Assembly (NCBI GenBank): GCA_041736625.1
Contig: JBGSTG010000087.1
Location: 62,001 to 126,000 of the forward strand
DNA length: 64,000 nucleotides
From: M3007 sp041736625
Lineage (GTDB): Bacteria > Bacteroidota > Bacteroidia > Chitinophagales > Saprospiraceae
Direction of reading: 5' to 3'
A program made the translations under genes and the position numbers. Each line of letters starts with the position of its first letter. Position 1 is the first letter of the stretch. A model generated the notes under the pieces. The model did no database searches and had not been told where the DNA came from. It saw nothing but the letters and a program-made list of their open reading frames with translations. This document shows positions 16,795-25,414 of this stretch, piece after piece.

Positions 16795-19614
16795 ATGGAA
16801 TATGCTCCCCGTGAGATCGAGCAAAAGTGGCAGCAGTGGTGGCGCGAACAGCGCGTGTATGAAGTAACCCACCAAACCGAAAAACCCAAGTACTATGTGC
16901 TGGATATGTTTCCCTATCCGTCGGGCGCCGGCCTCCACGTCGGCCACCCGCTGGGGTACATCGCCAGCGACATCCTCTCGCGTTACAAACGCCTGCGCGG
17001 CTTCAACGTGCTGCACCCCATGGGGTTCGACGCCTTCGGATTGCCGGCTGAGCAGTACGCCATCGAGAATGGCATACACCCGGCCATCTCCACCGCCGAT
17101 AACATCAAACGGTACAAGGAACAGCTTGACAACCTCGGCTTTTGCTACGACTGGAGCCGGGAGGTGCAAACCTGCGATCCGGCGTACTACCGCTGGACGC
17201 AGTGGATATTCCTGCGCATGTTCAACAGTTGGTACGATCGCCAGGCCGACCGCGCCAGACCCATCGCCGAACTGATCCGGGCATTTGAAACGGGCGGAAG
17301 CCGTGCGGTGGACGCGATGCACAGCCACGACGAGCATTTTACCGGCGCCGAATGGCTCAGCATGTCGAACCAACAGCGCCAGGAAGTACTTATGAGCTAC
17401 CGCCTGATGTACCGCAAAGTGGGTTACGTGAACTGGTGCGAAACCCTCGGCACCGTACTGGCCAACGACGAAGTGGTCAACGGCGTGAGCGAACGCGGCG
17501 GCTATCCCGTGGAGATCAGGCCCATGCTCCAGTGGAGCATGCGTATCACCGCCTACGCCGAACGGTTGTTGCACGGACTCGACACCGTCGACTTCCCTGA
17601 AGCCCTCAAACAGATGCAGCGCAACTGGATCGGCCGCTCCGAAGGCGCACAACTGTTCTTCGAACTCGAGGGACACACCGAAAAGCTCGAAATATACACC
17701 ACGCGCCCCGACACCATCTTCGGCGCCACGTTTATGGTGCTGGCGCCCGAACACGATCTGGTGGAACGCATCGTCACGCCCGAGCAACGCACCACCATCG
17801 ACGCCTACCTGGCAAAAACCAAAAGCCGCACCGAACGCGAACGCCAAATAGAAAAAGCCGTGAGCGGCGCCTTCACCGGCGCCTACGCCGTGCATCCGTT
17901 CACCGGCAAACGCATCCCCGTTTACATAGCCGATTACGTGCTCAAAGGTTACGGAACCGGCGCCATCATGGGGGTGCCCGCCGACGACGAGCGCGACCAG
18001 CGTTTTGCCGAAAAATTCAACCTGCCCATCGTACCCATTGTCGACAAAAGCATGTACCCCGACGCCGGCATTGAAGACAAAGTCGGCAAAATGATGCATT
18101 CCGACTTCCTGAACGGAATGGAGGTGTCCGACGCCATCCGCGCCATGCTGGAGCGAATCGAGCAAATGCGCATCGGTCACCGGAAAGTGCAGTACAAGCT
18201 CCGCGACGCCAACTACTCCCGTCAGCGCTACTGGGGCGAGCCCTTCCCCATTGTGTACGACGAACACGGCATCGCACACGACCTCCCGGAGTCCGAACTG
18301 CCCCTGGAACTGCCGGAGGTCTCCGACTTCAAGCCCGACGGTGGCAAAGGGCCGCTGGCCAAACGCACCGACTGGGTGCAGACACCCCTGCCCGGCGGGG
18401 AGGAGTCGGGGCAACGAGACACCGACACCATGCCCGGTTTCGCGGGCTCGTCGTGGTACTTCCTGCGATACATGGACCCCCAAAACGCGGCGGCACTGGC
18501 CTCACCGGAAGCGATCCGCTACTGGCAGGACGTTGACTTCTACATCGGCGGCGCCGAACACGCCGTCGGGCACCTGCTGTACTCCCGCATGTGGCACAAG
18601 TTCCTCAAAGACTGTGGCATCGTGCCCACCGAGGAGCCCTACCGCAAACTGGTAAACCAGGGCATGATCCAGGGCGTGGTGGAAAGCGCTCTGCTGCACA
18701 TCCCGACCCGTACTTTCGTCAGCGCCGAACTGGCAGACGAGTACCCCGCCGATGAGTTGGCAGAGATTCTCGTGCACGCGGAAATGGTGAGCGATTACGG
18801 AGACCTGAAAAACGCGCACCTGACCACCGAGGGCATTGCCAGGTTCAAAAACTGGAGACCGGACTACGCCGGCCACACCTTCCGGACCGCCGGGGACAGC
18901 GACCGTTTTTTCCTGCGCAGCGAGGTAGGAAAAATGTCGAAGTCCAAGTACAACGTCGTGAACCCCGACGACGTGGTGGCCCAATACGGCGCCGATTGCT
19001 TCCGCATGTACGAGATGTTTCTGGGCCCCGTAGAAATGTCGAAGCCCTGGGATACCAAGGGCATTAGCGGCGTTTCAGGCTTTTTGCGCAAGTTTTGGGG
19101 GCTCTTTTTCGATGAAAAAGCGGGACTTCCCCTTTCCGACGACGAGCCGACCCGCGATGAATTGCGGGTGCTGCATACCTGCATCAAAAAGGTAACGGAC
19201 GACATCGAGCGGTTTTCCATGAACACCTGCGTGAGCCATTTCATGATCGCGACCAATGAACTGCGCAAATTGCAGTGCAACAAACGCGCGGTGCTGCAAC
19301 AACTCATCGTGCTGATCGCTCCCTTTGCTCCCCACATTGCCGAGGAACTCTGGCGCCGGATCGGGCACAACACCACGGTGTGCGACGCCCTCTGGCCTGC
19401 ACTAAACGAGGCGTTGCTGAAAGAAGACCAGATCAATTATCCGGTATCGGTGAACGGCAAGTTGCGCGCCAACCTGGAGCTGCCCGCCGAAACCGAACAG
19501 GAAGCCGCCATCGCCGCCGCGCTGGCGCTGGCGCCGGTGCAGAAGTGGCTGGAAGGAAAGGAGCCTAGAAAGGTGATTTTTGTGAAGGGGCGGATGATCA
19601 ACGTGGTGGTGTGA
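16795..19614 (+). CDS. leuS: Leucine--tRNA ligase
   Basis: The 939-residue product charges tRNA-Leu with leucine. It has the class I HIGH-type motif as PYPSGAGLHVGHPLGY (residues about 40-55), the editing-domain stretch TTRPDTIFGATFMVLAPEH, the FAGSSWYFLRYMDP motif and KMSKS at residues 713-717. Its length fits bacterial LeuRS. The start at 16795 gives the usual MEYAPREIEQKWQ N-terminus; the in-frame extension upstream overlaps the promoter. The last 12 codons are partly duplicated about 130 bases downstream, after a 7-bp tandem repeat. Confidence 0.96.
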   Translation: MEYAPREIEQKWQQWWREQRVYEVTHQTEKPKYYVLDMFPYPSGAGLHVGHPLGYIASDILSRYKRLRGFNVLHPMGFDAFGLPAEQYAIENGIHPAISTADNIKRYKEQLDNLGFCYDWSREVQTCDPAYYRWTQWIFLRMFNSWYDRQADRARPIAELIRAFETGGSRAVDAMHSHDEHFTGAEWLSMSNQQRQEVLMSYRLMYRKVGYVNWCETLGTVLANDEVVNGVSERGGYPVEIRPMLQWSMRITAYAERLLHGLDTVDFPEALKQMQRNWIGRSEGAQLFFELEGHTEKLEIYTTRPDTIFGATFMVLAPEHDLVERIVTPEQRTTIDAYLAKTKSRTERERQIEKAVSGAFTGAYAVHPFTGKRIPVYIADYVLKGYGTGAIMGVPADDERDQRFAEKFNLPIVPIVDKSMYPDAGIEDKVGKMMHSDFLNGMEVSDAIRAMLERIEQMRIGHRKVQYKLRDANYSRQRYWGEPFPIVYDEHGIAHDLPESELPLELPEVSDFKPDGGKGPLAKRTDWVQTPLPGGEESGQRDTDTMPGFAGSSWYFLRYMDPQNAAALASPEAIRYWQDVDFYIGGAEHAVGHLLYSRMWHKFLKDCGIVPTEEPYRKLVNQGMIQGVVESALLHIPTRTFVSAELADEYPADELAEILVHAEMVSDYGDLKNAHLTTEGIARFKNWRPDYAGHTFRTAGDSDRFFLRSEVGKMSKSKYNVVNPDDVVAQYGADCFRMYEMFLGPVEMSKPWDTKGISGVSGFLRKFWGLFFDEKAGLPLSDDEPTRDELRVLHTCIKKVTDDIERFSMNTCVSHFMIATNELRKLQCNKRAVLQQLIVLIAPFAPHIAEELWRRIGHNTTVCDALWPALNEALLKEDQINYPVSVNGKLRANLELPAETEQEAAIAAALALAPVQKWLEGKEPRKVIFVKGRMINVVV

Positions 19615-19620
19615 GCCTTA

Positions 19621-19715
19621 TCGGCTGTCGGCTGTCGGCTATCGGCTGTCGGCTATCGGCTGTCGGCTATCGGCTGTCGGCTGTCGGCTATCGGCTGTCG
19701 GCTGTCGGCTATCGG
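19621..19715. repeat. 7-bp tandem repeat array (TCGGCTG/TCGGCTA)
   Basis: Thirteen and a half units of TCGGCTG or TCGGCTA follow one another without interruption, immediately after the leuS stop. The two unit types mostly alternate. The same heptamer family, TCGGCTG to TCGGTCG, recurs at 47305-47346 inside a coding sequence. Array lengths of this kind usually vary among strains through slipped replication. Confidence 0.95.
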
Positions 19716-19750
19716 TGAAGGGGCGAATAATCAACGTGGTGGTTTGAGCC
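19714..19750 (+). repeat. Duplicated 3' end of leuS
   Basis: Bases 19714-19750 repeat the end of leuS (about 19581-19617) with four differences: GTGAAGGGGCG, then ATCAACGTGGTGGT and GTGAGCC/TTGAGCC. Together with the heptamer array this gives a leuS tail, array, leuS tail arrangement. It is not preceded by a start codon in frame and is not a gene. Confidence 0.85.
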
Positions 19751-19841
19751 GGTTAAGTGCACGTAAGCACGCCGAAACCGTTTTACGGGTTGGGTGTGTA
19801 AACCTCCTCCGTTCCGCATCCTCATCGTACCTTTAGCGCGT

Positions 19842-20435
19842 ATGTTGCGCTCCAGCACACCCGACGATTTGCAGTCGCTTGCCGACGACGCGCTGCTCGA
19901 CGCCTATGTGCGCGAGGGCTCGGTTCGGCATTTGGGGGTGTTGTACGAGCGTTACATGCCCATGGTGTACGGTGTTTGCCTGAAGGTGCTCAAAGACCCG
20001 GAGCAGGCGCGGGATTCGGTGATGAACATTTACGTGGAGCTTACCCGGAAAGCGCGCGAACACCGCGTGGAGTCGTTCCGCGGTTGGCTGTACGTGTTGT
20101 CGCGCAACCACTGCCTGATGGCGCTGCGCAAAAACCGGCGCCACCCCACCGACGCGGTGGCGCCCGAAGACATGCATCGCTACGACGCCATTGAAGACGC
20201 TTTCCAGGTGGAAATAGCCGAACCAAACAAGCCGCTGGAAAAATGCCTCGAAGAACTGAATGCCATTCAAAAACAATGCGTACGCCTGTTTTACTACGAA
20301 AACCACTCGTACAAATCCATCGCCGAACAACTCCAACAGGAACTCGGCACGGTGCGATCGCACATCCAGAACGGGCGGCGCAACCTGAAAATTTGTCTTG
20401 AAAAGGCCGGCATCAACTCCAGCCAAATAAATTAA
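19842..20435 (+). CDS. ECF-type RNA polymerase sigma factor
   Basis: The 197-residue product has a sigma region 2 (LGVLYERYMPMVYGVCLKVL, then ARDSVMNIYVEL and FRGWLYVLSRNHCLMALRKNRR in pieces) and a sigma region 4 helix-turn-helix (YKSIAEQLQQELGTVRSHI near residues 155-175). ECF factors direct RNA polymerase to a small regulon and are held inactive by a membrane anti-sigma factor, here most likely the next gene, which begins four bases after the stop. The start at 19842 was preferred over an upstream GTG because it begins just before the conserved core. Confidence 0.9.
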   Translation: MLRSSTPDDLQSLADDALLDAYVREGSVRHLGVLYERYMPMVYGVCLKVLKDPEQARDSVMNIYVELTRKAREHRVESFRGWLYVLSRNHCLMALRKNRRHPTDAVAPEDMHRYDAIEDAFQVEIAEPNKPLEKCLEELNAIQKQCVRLFYYENHSYKSIAEQLQQELGTVRSHIQNGRRNLKICLEKAGINSSQIN

Positions 20436-20439
20436 CGCT

Positions 20440-21348
20440 ATGGAACCCGCGCTGTACACCGAAGACGACCGTTTCCGCGCCCTGCTTGAGCGCTGGATCG
20501 ACGGCGACGTGACCGCCGCCGAAGAGCGCGAGTTGTTCCGATTGGCCCAAAACGATGCGTTCCGGCAGGCCGCCCTCGATGGCTACCTGCAGTTTCCGGA
20601 AACCGACCACGCCACGGTCGTCCGTGAACTCCGCACCCGGGTTCATCGTCCGGCCCCGACCAAATTCCAAATTTTCCCCTGGTGGATGGCGGTGGCCGCC
20701 GCCATGGCCCTGCTCCTGGCGGGCTGGTGGTTCTGGCCGACACAGGAGCAGGCTTCCGCCCCCGTAGCGGCGGTAGAAGAAAAAGCGCTGGAAACGCCGG
20801 AGCAAATCCCGGATACCGCGCCCCTGGCAATGCGTTCGGACAAGCCGGCCGCCGCCCCGCCCCCTGCACCCGCTGCCGATCCGGCCCGCGCCGCGAAAAA
20901 ATCGAAACCCGATGCCCCTCTTCGCGACCGTCCGGATACACCCATTGAAGCAGCGGATATCGCCGCTGCCGAAGAGGCGATGTCGGCCAAACCCCTCCCC
21001 CCTGCCGACGCCGCACCCACCCGCAGTGCGCCCATGACGCCCCAAATGCCGGCCGGCAAAGCCGCCGAACCGCAAAAGGAAAAGGCTGCCCCTGAAGTTT
21101 GGTGGCAAGACCTGCAGCGCTACCTGCGCACCAACGCGCGCCTGACGCCCGAAGCCCGCAACAACAACATCAGCGGTAGCGTCCGCCTGCGGGGCCGCCT
21201 GCAACCCGACGGCAAACTGACCGACATCACCTTTGAGGAAACGCTCGGATATGGGATCGAAAGGCAAGCTCTCCTGCTCATGCAAGGGTTCAACTGGCCC
21301 ATTGGAAAGGACACGCTGCTGGAGATCGACGTCCGGTTCGTCCGGTGA
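20440..21348 (+). CDS. Putative anti-sigma factor with TonB-like C-terminal domain
   Basis: The 302-residue product has a cytoplasmic N-terminal part (residues 1-75) with RFRALLERWIDGDVTAAEE, a pattern seen at the start of FecR-like anti-sigma factors, one membrane helix (about 80-100), a long Pro/Ala-rich linker and a C-terminal domain with GSVRLRGRLQPDGKLTDITF and a final LEIDVRFVR strand that resembles TonB C-terminal domains. Position right after the sigma gene supports control of that factor. The periplasmic TonB-like end suggests the signal comes from the outer membrane. The fold of the C-terminus is inferred from pattern only. Confidence 0.65.
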   Translation: MEPALYTEDDRFRALLERWIDGDVTAAEERELFRLAQNDAFRQAALDGYLQFPETDHATVVRELRTRVHRPAPTKFQIFPWWMAVAAAMALLLAGWWFWPTQEQASAPVAAVEEKALETPEQIPDTAPLAMRSDKPAAAPPPAPAADPARAAKKSKPDAPLRDRPDTPIEAADIAAAEEAMSAKPLPPADAAPTRSAPMTPQMPAGKAAEPQKEKAAPEVWWQDLQRYLRTNARLTPEARNNNISGSVRLRGRLQPDGKLTDITFEETLGYGIERQALLLMQGFNWPIGKDTLLEIDVRFVR

Positions 21349-21379
21349 TCTGGTTAAAAAAAACATAAAAACGGCCTTC

Positions 21380-22543
21380 ATGAAAAACATCAAAGCGCAG
21401 TTTCTCCTGGATCCGGAAGTGGTTTACCTGAACCACGGCTCTTTCGGCGCCTGCCCCCAACCCATTTTCGACAGTTTCCAGCACTGGCAACGCGAACTGG
21501 AACGGGAGCCGGTGCAGTTCATCACCAAAACGGCCGTGAAGGCGCTGGAAGACGCCAAACGAGCGCTGGCCCCTTACATCGGTTGCCGGCCGGAGGACTT
21601 CTTTTTCACCCAAAACCCCACTGCGGCGGTCAACCAGATCGTCAGAAGCCTGGATCTGGGCCCCGGCGACGAGGTGCTGACCACCAACCACGAGTACGGC
21701 GCCATGGACCGCACCTGGCGTTTTTATGCCTTGAAAAAGGGGTACCGGTACGTGCAGCAGGACATCCCGCTGCCCGTTCAATCAAAAGAGCAGATACTCG
21801 ACGCTTTCTGGAAAGGCCTCACCCCGAACACGAGGGCCGTATTCATCAGCCACATGACCAGCGCTACGGCGCTCATTTTTCCGGTACAGGAAATCTGTGA
21901 AAAAGCAAAAGAACTGGGGCTGATCTGCATCATCGACGGCGCCCACGTGCCGGGCCATATTCCGCTCGACATTGCGTTGCTGCAGCCGGACTACTACACC
22001 GGTACCCTGCACAAATGGATGCTGGCGCCCAAGGGCAGCTCGTTTTTGTACGTGGCCAAACAGCATCAGGCGGCGCTTGACCCGCTCATCGTCAGCTGGG
22101 GCTACGAAAGCGAAATGCCCAGTGGTAACACCTTTCTCGACTACAATGAGATTCAGGGCACACGCGACATTTCTGCCTTTCTGTGCACGCCGGCGGTCCT
22201 GCATTTTTTGCAGGAAAACCAGTGGGCGGACGTGAGCCGGCGCTGCAAGGAGACGATCCGGCAGCACTATCCGGAATTTTGCGATCTGCTGCACACCCGG
22301 CCCATTTGCCCCCTTACGGACGAGTTCCTGGGGCAGATGTGCAGCATTCCCATCCAGACGCCCAACCCCGTGGCGCTGAAAGAAACGTTGTGGGAGCAGC
22401 ACAAAATCGAGATCCCCATCATGAAAAGGGGGAACGATTATCTGCTCCGCATTTCCATGCAAGGGTACAACAGCGAAGCAGACCTTGCCCGGTTGCGCGC
22501 AGCGCTGCTGGATATCCGGCAGCATACCGACTTGCTCGCCTGA
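21380..22543 (+). CDS. Class V aminotransferase family PLP enzyme (isopenicillin-N-epimerase-like)
   Basis: The 387-residue product begins FLLDPEVVYLNHGSFGACP, the usual opening of this subfamily. Phosphate and ring contacts are in FFTQNPTAAVNQIV and TTNHEYGAMDRTW; the Asp is in CIIDGAHVPGH and the PLP-binding Lys is Lys212 in TLHKWMLAPKG. Known relatives include cysteine desulfurases and isopenicillin N epimerase; the substrate here is unknown. The ATG at 21380 gives the canonical N-terminus; an upstream in-frame ATG at 21233 would overlap the previous gene. Confidence 0.88.
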   Translation: MKNIKAQFLLDPEVVYLNHGSFGACPQPIFDSFQHWQRELEREPVQFITKTAVKALEDAKRALAPYIGCRPEDFFFTQNPTAAVNQIVRSLDLGPGDEVLTTNHEYGAMDRTWRFYALKKGYRYVQQDIPLPVQSKEQILDAFWKGLTPNTRAVFISHMTSATALIFPVQEICEKAKELGLICIIDGAHVPGHIPLDIALLQPDYYTGTLHKWMLAPKGSSFLYVAKQHQAALDPLIVSWGYESEMPSGNTFLDYNEIQGTRDISAFLCTPAVLHFLQENQWADVSRRCKETIRQHYPEFCDLLHTRPICPLTDEFLGQMCSIPIQTPNPVALKETLWEQHKIEIPIMKRGNDYLLRISMQGYNSEADLARLRAALLDIRQHTDLLA

Positions 22544-22547
22544 CCGG

Positions 22548-23435
22548 CTAGAGGTGTTCGGGCAGCATGGCTACTTTGGCGCCCAGCTCCACGGCGTTTT
22601 GATCCAGCAGTTCTTTGGCGTACAAGTGCAGGGCGGTTTGGGGGTCCTGGGCCTGCAGGGCTTTTTGCACCCTCGGGTCGCTTTCTTTCAATGCGCGTAT
22701 TTCCTCCGGAGCAGGCCAAGCCGGCATACCGGCCAACTGGGCCAGGTTATTCCCGGTGAGCACGTTGCTGTGGCGCAAACTCGCCGGCAGGGCGTCGAAC
22801 CCAAGGGGCATCTGTTCGGCGGGCTGAACAATCTCGTAGACGGCGTCGCCGCCAGCGCGGGCGTACCAAAAGCGGCCCATGCGGCCCATGAGGTCGATCT
22901 TGTTCGGGTCTATGCGGCCTTTTTCGGTCAGCACAGCCTCGTCAATGTGCATCAGCACGATCCGGCAAATGATGAGGTTTCCTGCCCCGCCTTTGTCGCC
23001 CAGCGGGAGAATCTGCTCCACCACGCACTCCATGTGCACCGGGCTTTCGGCCACCCGGAAGGGGCGCACCAGCTCGCTTTTCAGGGGGGTGAGTCCGGCC
23101 TTTTCAAATTCGCTGACGCCCGCCTCGAACTCCACGCCTGCGATGGCCATCTGGCGCACGATGCGGTACGGCACCACGTTGATAACCACTTCCCCGGTCT
23201 CCCGGATGTTGCGCAAGGTGTCCTTGGTGGTGTTGTTCCGCACGCGCCGGTTGGAGGAAAAGATCAGGATAGGCGGGTTGCTGCTGAAGGCGTTGAAAAA
23301 ACTGTAGGGCGCCAGGTTGGGCTCGCCGTCGGCGCCGACCGTGCTGGCGAACGCAATGGGGCGGGGCGCCACGGCGCCCAGGATGAACTGATGCAGATCG
23401 GGCGTGGCAATCTGAGTAGGGTCAATGCGAAGCAT
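22548..23435 (-). CDS. Flavin reductase family (FMN-binding split-barrel) protein
   Basis: The 295-residue product has the split-barrel flavin-binding pattern: APRPIAFASTVGADGEPNLAPYS in two parts (residues 22-45), NNTTKDTLRNI and ETGEVVINVVPYRIV. Such enzymes reduce FMN/FAD with NAD(P)H for partner oxygenases or act on aromatic or ferric substrates. The C-terminal 80 residues are an extension common in Bacteroidota homologues. It lies 22 bases downstream of the symporter gene on the same strand, and ends four bases from the convergent aminotransferase gene. Confidence 0.88.
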   Translation of the reverse strand: MLRIDPTQIATPDLHQFILGAVAPRPIAFASTVGADGEPNLAPYSFFNAFSSNPPILIFSSNRRVRNNTTKDTLRNIRETGEVVINVVPYRIVRQMAIAGVEFEAGVSEFEKAGLTPLKSELVRPFRVAESPVHMECVVEQILPLGDKGGAGNLIICRIVLMHIDEAVLTEKGRIDPNKIDLMGRMGRFWYARAGGDAVYEIVQPAEQMPLGFDALPASLRHSNVLTGNNLAQLAGMPAWPAPEEIRALKESDPRVQKALQAQDPQTALHLYAKELLDQNAVELGAKVAMLPEHL

Positions 23436-23457
23436 GAGGGCGTGAAATAAGGGCTAT

Positions 23458-25098
23458 TTACCAGAAAATGTAGTACAACACCGCCAAGATACCCAATATC
23501 AGCACCATGCCGATGGTAAATCCCGTTCCAGTCCGAAAATCGGCCGGATCGAATTCGATGATGTCGGTCTGGCGTTTGCTTTTCGGATCAAGGAGGCTGA
23601 CCACGATCATCAGTCCCAGCAGGGTGAGGAACACCCAGCCCATCCGATGCAGGAAGGGCATGTCGGAAAACAGGTTTTCAAGGAGCAGGCCGGTGGGAAT
23701 GGTCGCCAGCGCCCCCACCAATGCAGCGGTGGCCGTGGTGCGTCGCCAGAAAAAGCCCAGCAGGAAGATGGCCACCACGCCCGGAGAGATCAGTCCGGTG
23801 AAATCCTGGATGAACTGAAAAGCCTGGCCGAAGTTGGCCAGCGCAGGCGCCACCACGGCGCCGATGAACAGGGCCACGACGATGGTCACGCGACCGACAC
23901 GGATCTGCGTTTTTTCGTCCGCTGCGGTGTTGAAGTATTTTTTATAGATATCCAGCGTGAAAATAGTCGAGATGCTGTTGGCTTTGCCGGCCAGCGACGC
24001 CACGATGGCGGCCGTCAGGGCAGCAAACGACAGGCCCCGCAGCCCGTGCGGCAGCAGGTTGAGCAACACCGGATACGCTTTGTCGGGCTTGACCACGCCT
24101 GCTTCGGCCATTTCTGTCTGGAAATAGCCTTGCTGGTGCAGCACATACGCGGCGATACCCGGCAACACGACGATCACCGGCATGAGCAGTTTCAGGAAAG
24201 CGGCAAAGAGCAGGCCCGCGCGCGCGGTCTCCAGCTTGGCGCCCAGGGCGCGCTGGGTGATGTATTGGTTGAACCCCCAATAGCTGAGGTTGGCAATCCA
24301 CATGGCGCCGAGGAGCACCGCCAGCCCCGGCAGCTTGTTGTAGGCGTCTTCGACGCCGCCTTTGCCGTCGGGCATCATCATCTGCCCGGGTTCGAAGATC
24401 ATGTGGAAGTGCGACCCGGCTTGGGCATGCAGCAGACGCAGGCCGCTCCAGGCCCCGCTGCTGTTGAATTGTTGCGCCACCAGATCGAGGGCCAGGTAGG
24501 TGGTGGCCAGACCGCCCAGAATGAGCACCAGCACCTGGATCACATCGGTGTACCCGATTACTTTCATACCGCCCAGGGTGATCAACACGGCAAAAATGGC
24601 CAGAAACACCACACACGCTGCAAATGAGTATCCGGAAATGGTGCTCACCGCCAGCGCGCCGAGGTACAAAATCGAGGTCAGGTTCACAAACACATACACC
24701 AACAGCCAGAACACTGCCATGATGGTCGCGACCAGCGGGCTGTACCGCTGCGCCAGGAACTGCGGCATGGTGTAGATGCGGTTGCGCAGGTACACCGGCA
24801 GGAAAAATACCGCCACCACGAGCAGGGTAGCCGCCGCCATCCATTCGTAGGAGGCAATGGCCAATCCCATGGCAAACCCGGAACCCGACATGCCGATGAA
24901 CTGCTCCGCGCTGATGTTGGATGCGATGAGCGAGGCCCCGATGGCCCACCAGGTGAGCGCACCCTCGGCCAGAAAGAAATCGGCCGCACTGGTGTCCGCA
25001 ACCTGCTTACGCCGGAAAATCCAGTAGCCGTACCCCGACACTCCTATAAAATATACAAGAAAAATCAGGTAATCGACGGCAATCAGTTGTTGGCCCAT
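23458..25098 (-). CDS. Sodium/solute symporter (SSS/SGLT family)
   Basis: The 546-residue product has about 14 hydrophobic helices with SSS signatures: FFLAEGALTWWAIGASLIASNISAEQFIGMSGSG in pieces (helix 1 to helix 2), YLRNRIYTMPQFLAQRY and GGMKVIGYTDVIQ. The family couples sodium entry to uptake of sugars, amino acids or vitamins; the closest pattern is the SGLT-like sugar branch, but the substrate is not proven. The ATG at 25098 places the first helix directly after the start; the in-frame extension to 25248 has no membrane or signal character. Confidence 0.9.
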   Translation of the reverse strand: MGQQLIAVDYLIFLVYFIGVSGYGYWIFRRKQVADTSAADFFLAEGALTWWAIGASLIASNISAEQFIGMSGSGFAMGLAIASYEWMAAATLLVVAVFFLPVYLRNRIYTMPQFLAQRYSPLVATIMAVFWLLVYVFVNLTSILYLGALAVSTISGYSFAACVVFLAIFAVLITLGGMKVIGYTDVIQVLVLILGGLATTYLALDLVAQQFNSSGAWSGLRLLHAQAGSHFHMIFEPGQMMMPDGKGGVEDAYNKLPGLAVLLGAMWIANLSYWGFNQYITQRALGAKLETARAGLLFAAFLKLLMPVIVVLPGIAAYVLHQQGYFQTEMAEAGVVKPDKAYPVLLNLLPHGLRGLSFAALTAAIVASLAGKANSISTIFTLDIYKKYFNTAADEKTQIRVGRVTIVVALFIGAVVAPALANFGQAFQFIQDFTGLISPGVVAIFLLGFFWRRTTATAALVGALATIPTGLLLENLFSDMPFLHRMGWVFLTLLGLMIVVSLLDPKSKRQTDIIEFDPADFRTGTGFTIGMVLILGILAVLYYIFW

Positions 25099-25232
25099 TT
25101 CATCGGATGGATTGAACGGTTGCGAAATATGGTTTGGCTTTTTAGCCGGGGTCAAATATAGGACGGCTTTTCCTATTCCTTCGTTTTTGAAAAATTCCGG
25201 TGTGCCCTGTTTAAAAAACTTTTTGGAAACAC

Positions 25233-25264
25233 TTGCATGCCTCGGCAAAAGCGCCTTATCTTTG
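25233..25264 (+). promoter_or_regulatory. Promoter of tRNA-Cys
   Basis: TTG (25233-25235), 21 bases, then TATCTTTG (25257-25264), a full match to TAnnTTTG. The mature tRNA begins 25 bases after the -7 box. Confidence 0.6.
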
Positions 25265-25288
25265 CATCCCGTTTAAAAACGGCGTACC

Positions 25289-25359
25289 GGTCTCTTGGCC
25301 GAGCGGTTAGGCACAGCTCTGCAAAAGCTGCTACGGCGGTTCGAATCCGCCAGAGACCT
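25289..25359 (+). tRNA. tRNA-Cys (GCA)
   Basis: The cloverleaf closes: acceptor GGTCTCT with AGAGACC, D stem GCC/GGC, anticodon stem CAGCT/AGCTG around loop CTGCAAA (anticodon GCA), and T arm GGCGG TTCGAAT CCGCC. The discriminator is T, as expected for cysteine tRNAs. CCA is not encoded and must be added afterwards. A promoter and a terminator flank it, so it is a single-gene unit. Confidence 0.97.
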
Positions 25360-25368
25360 CCGGTAAGT

Positions 25369-25411
25369 AAAAAGCGTCAAAATCACTTATGTGGATTTTG
25401 GCGCTTTTTTT
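25369..25411. terminator. Bidirectional terminator after tRNA-Cys
   Basis: AAAAAGCG-T-CAAAATCAC pairs with GTGGATTTTG-G-CGCTTTTT across a short loop with one mismatch, ending in seven T. It also ends the convergent HTTM operon, whose stop codon is three bases away. Confidence 0.85.
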
Positions 25412-25414
25412 GGC

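Noticed and set aside
19621..19715. CRISPR array
   Set aside because: The units are 7 bp and contiguous, with no spacers and no cas genes; it is a simple tandem repeat.
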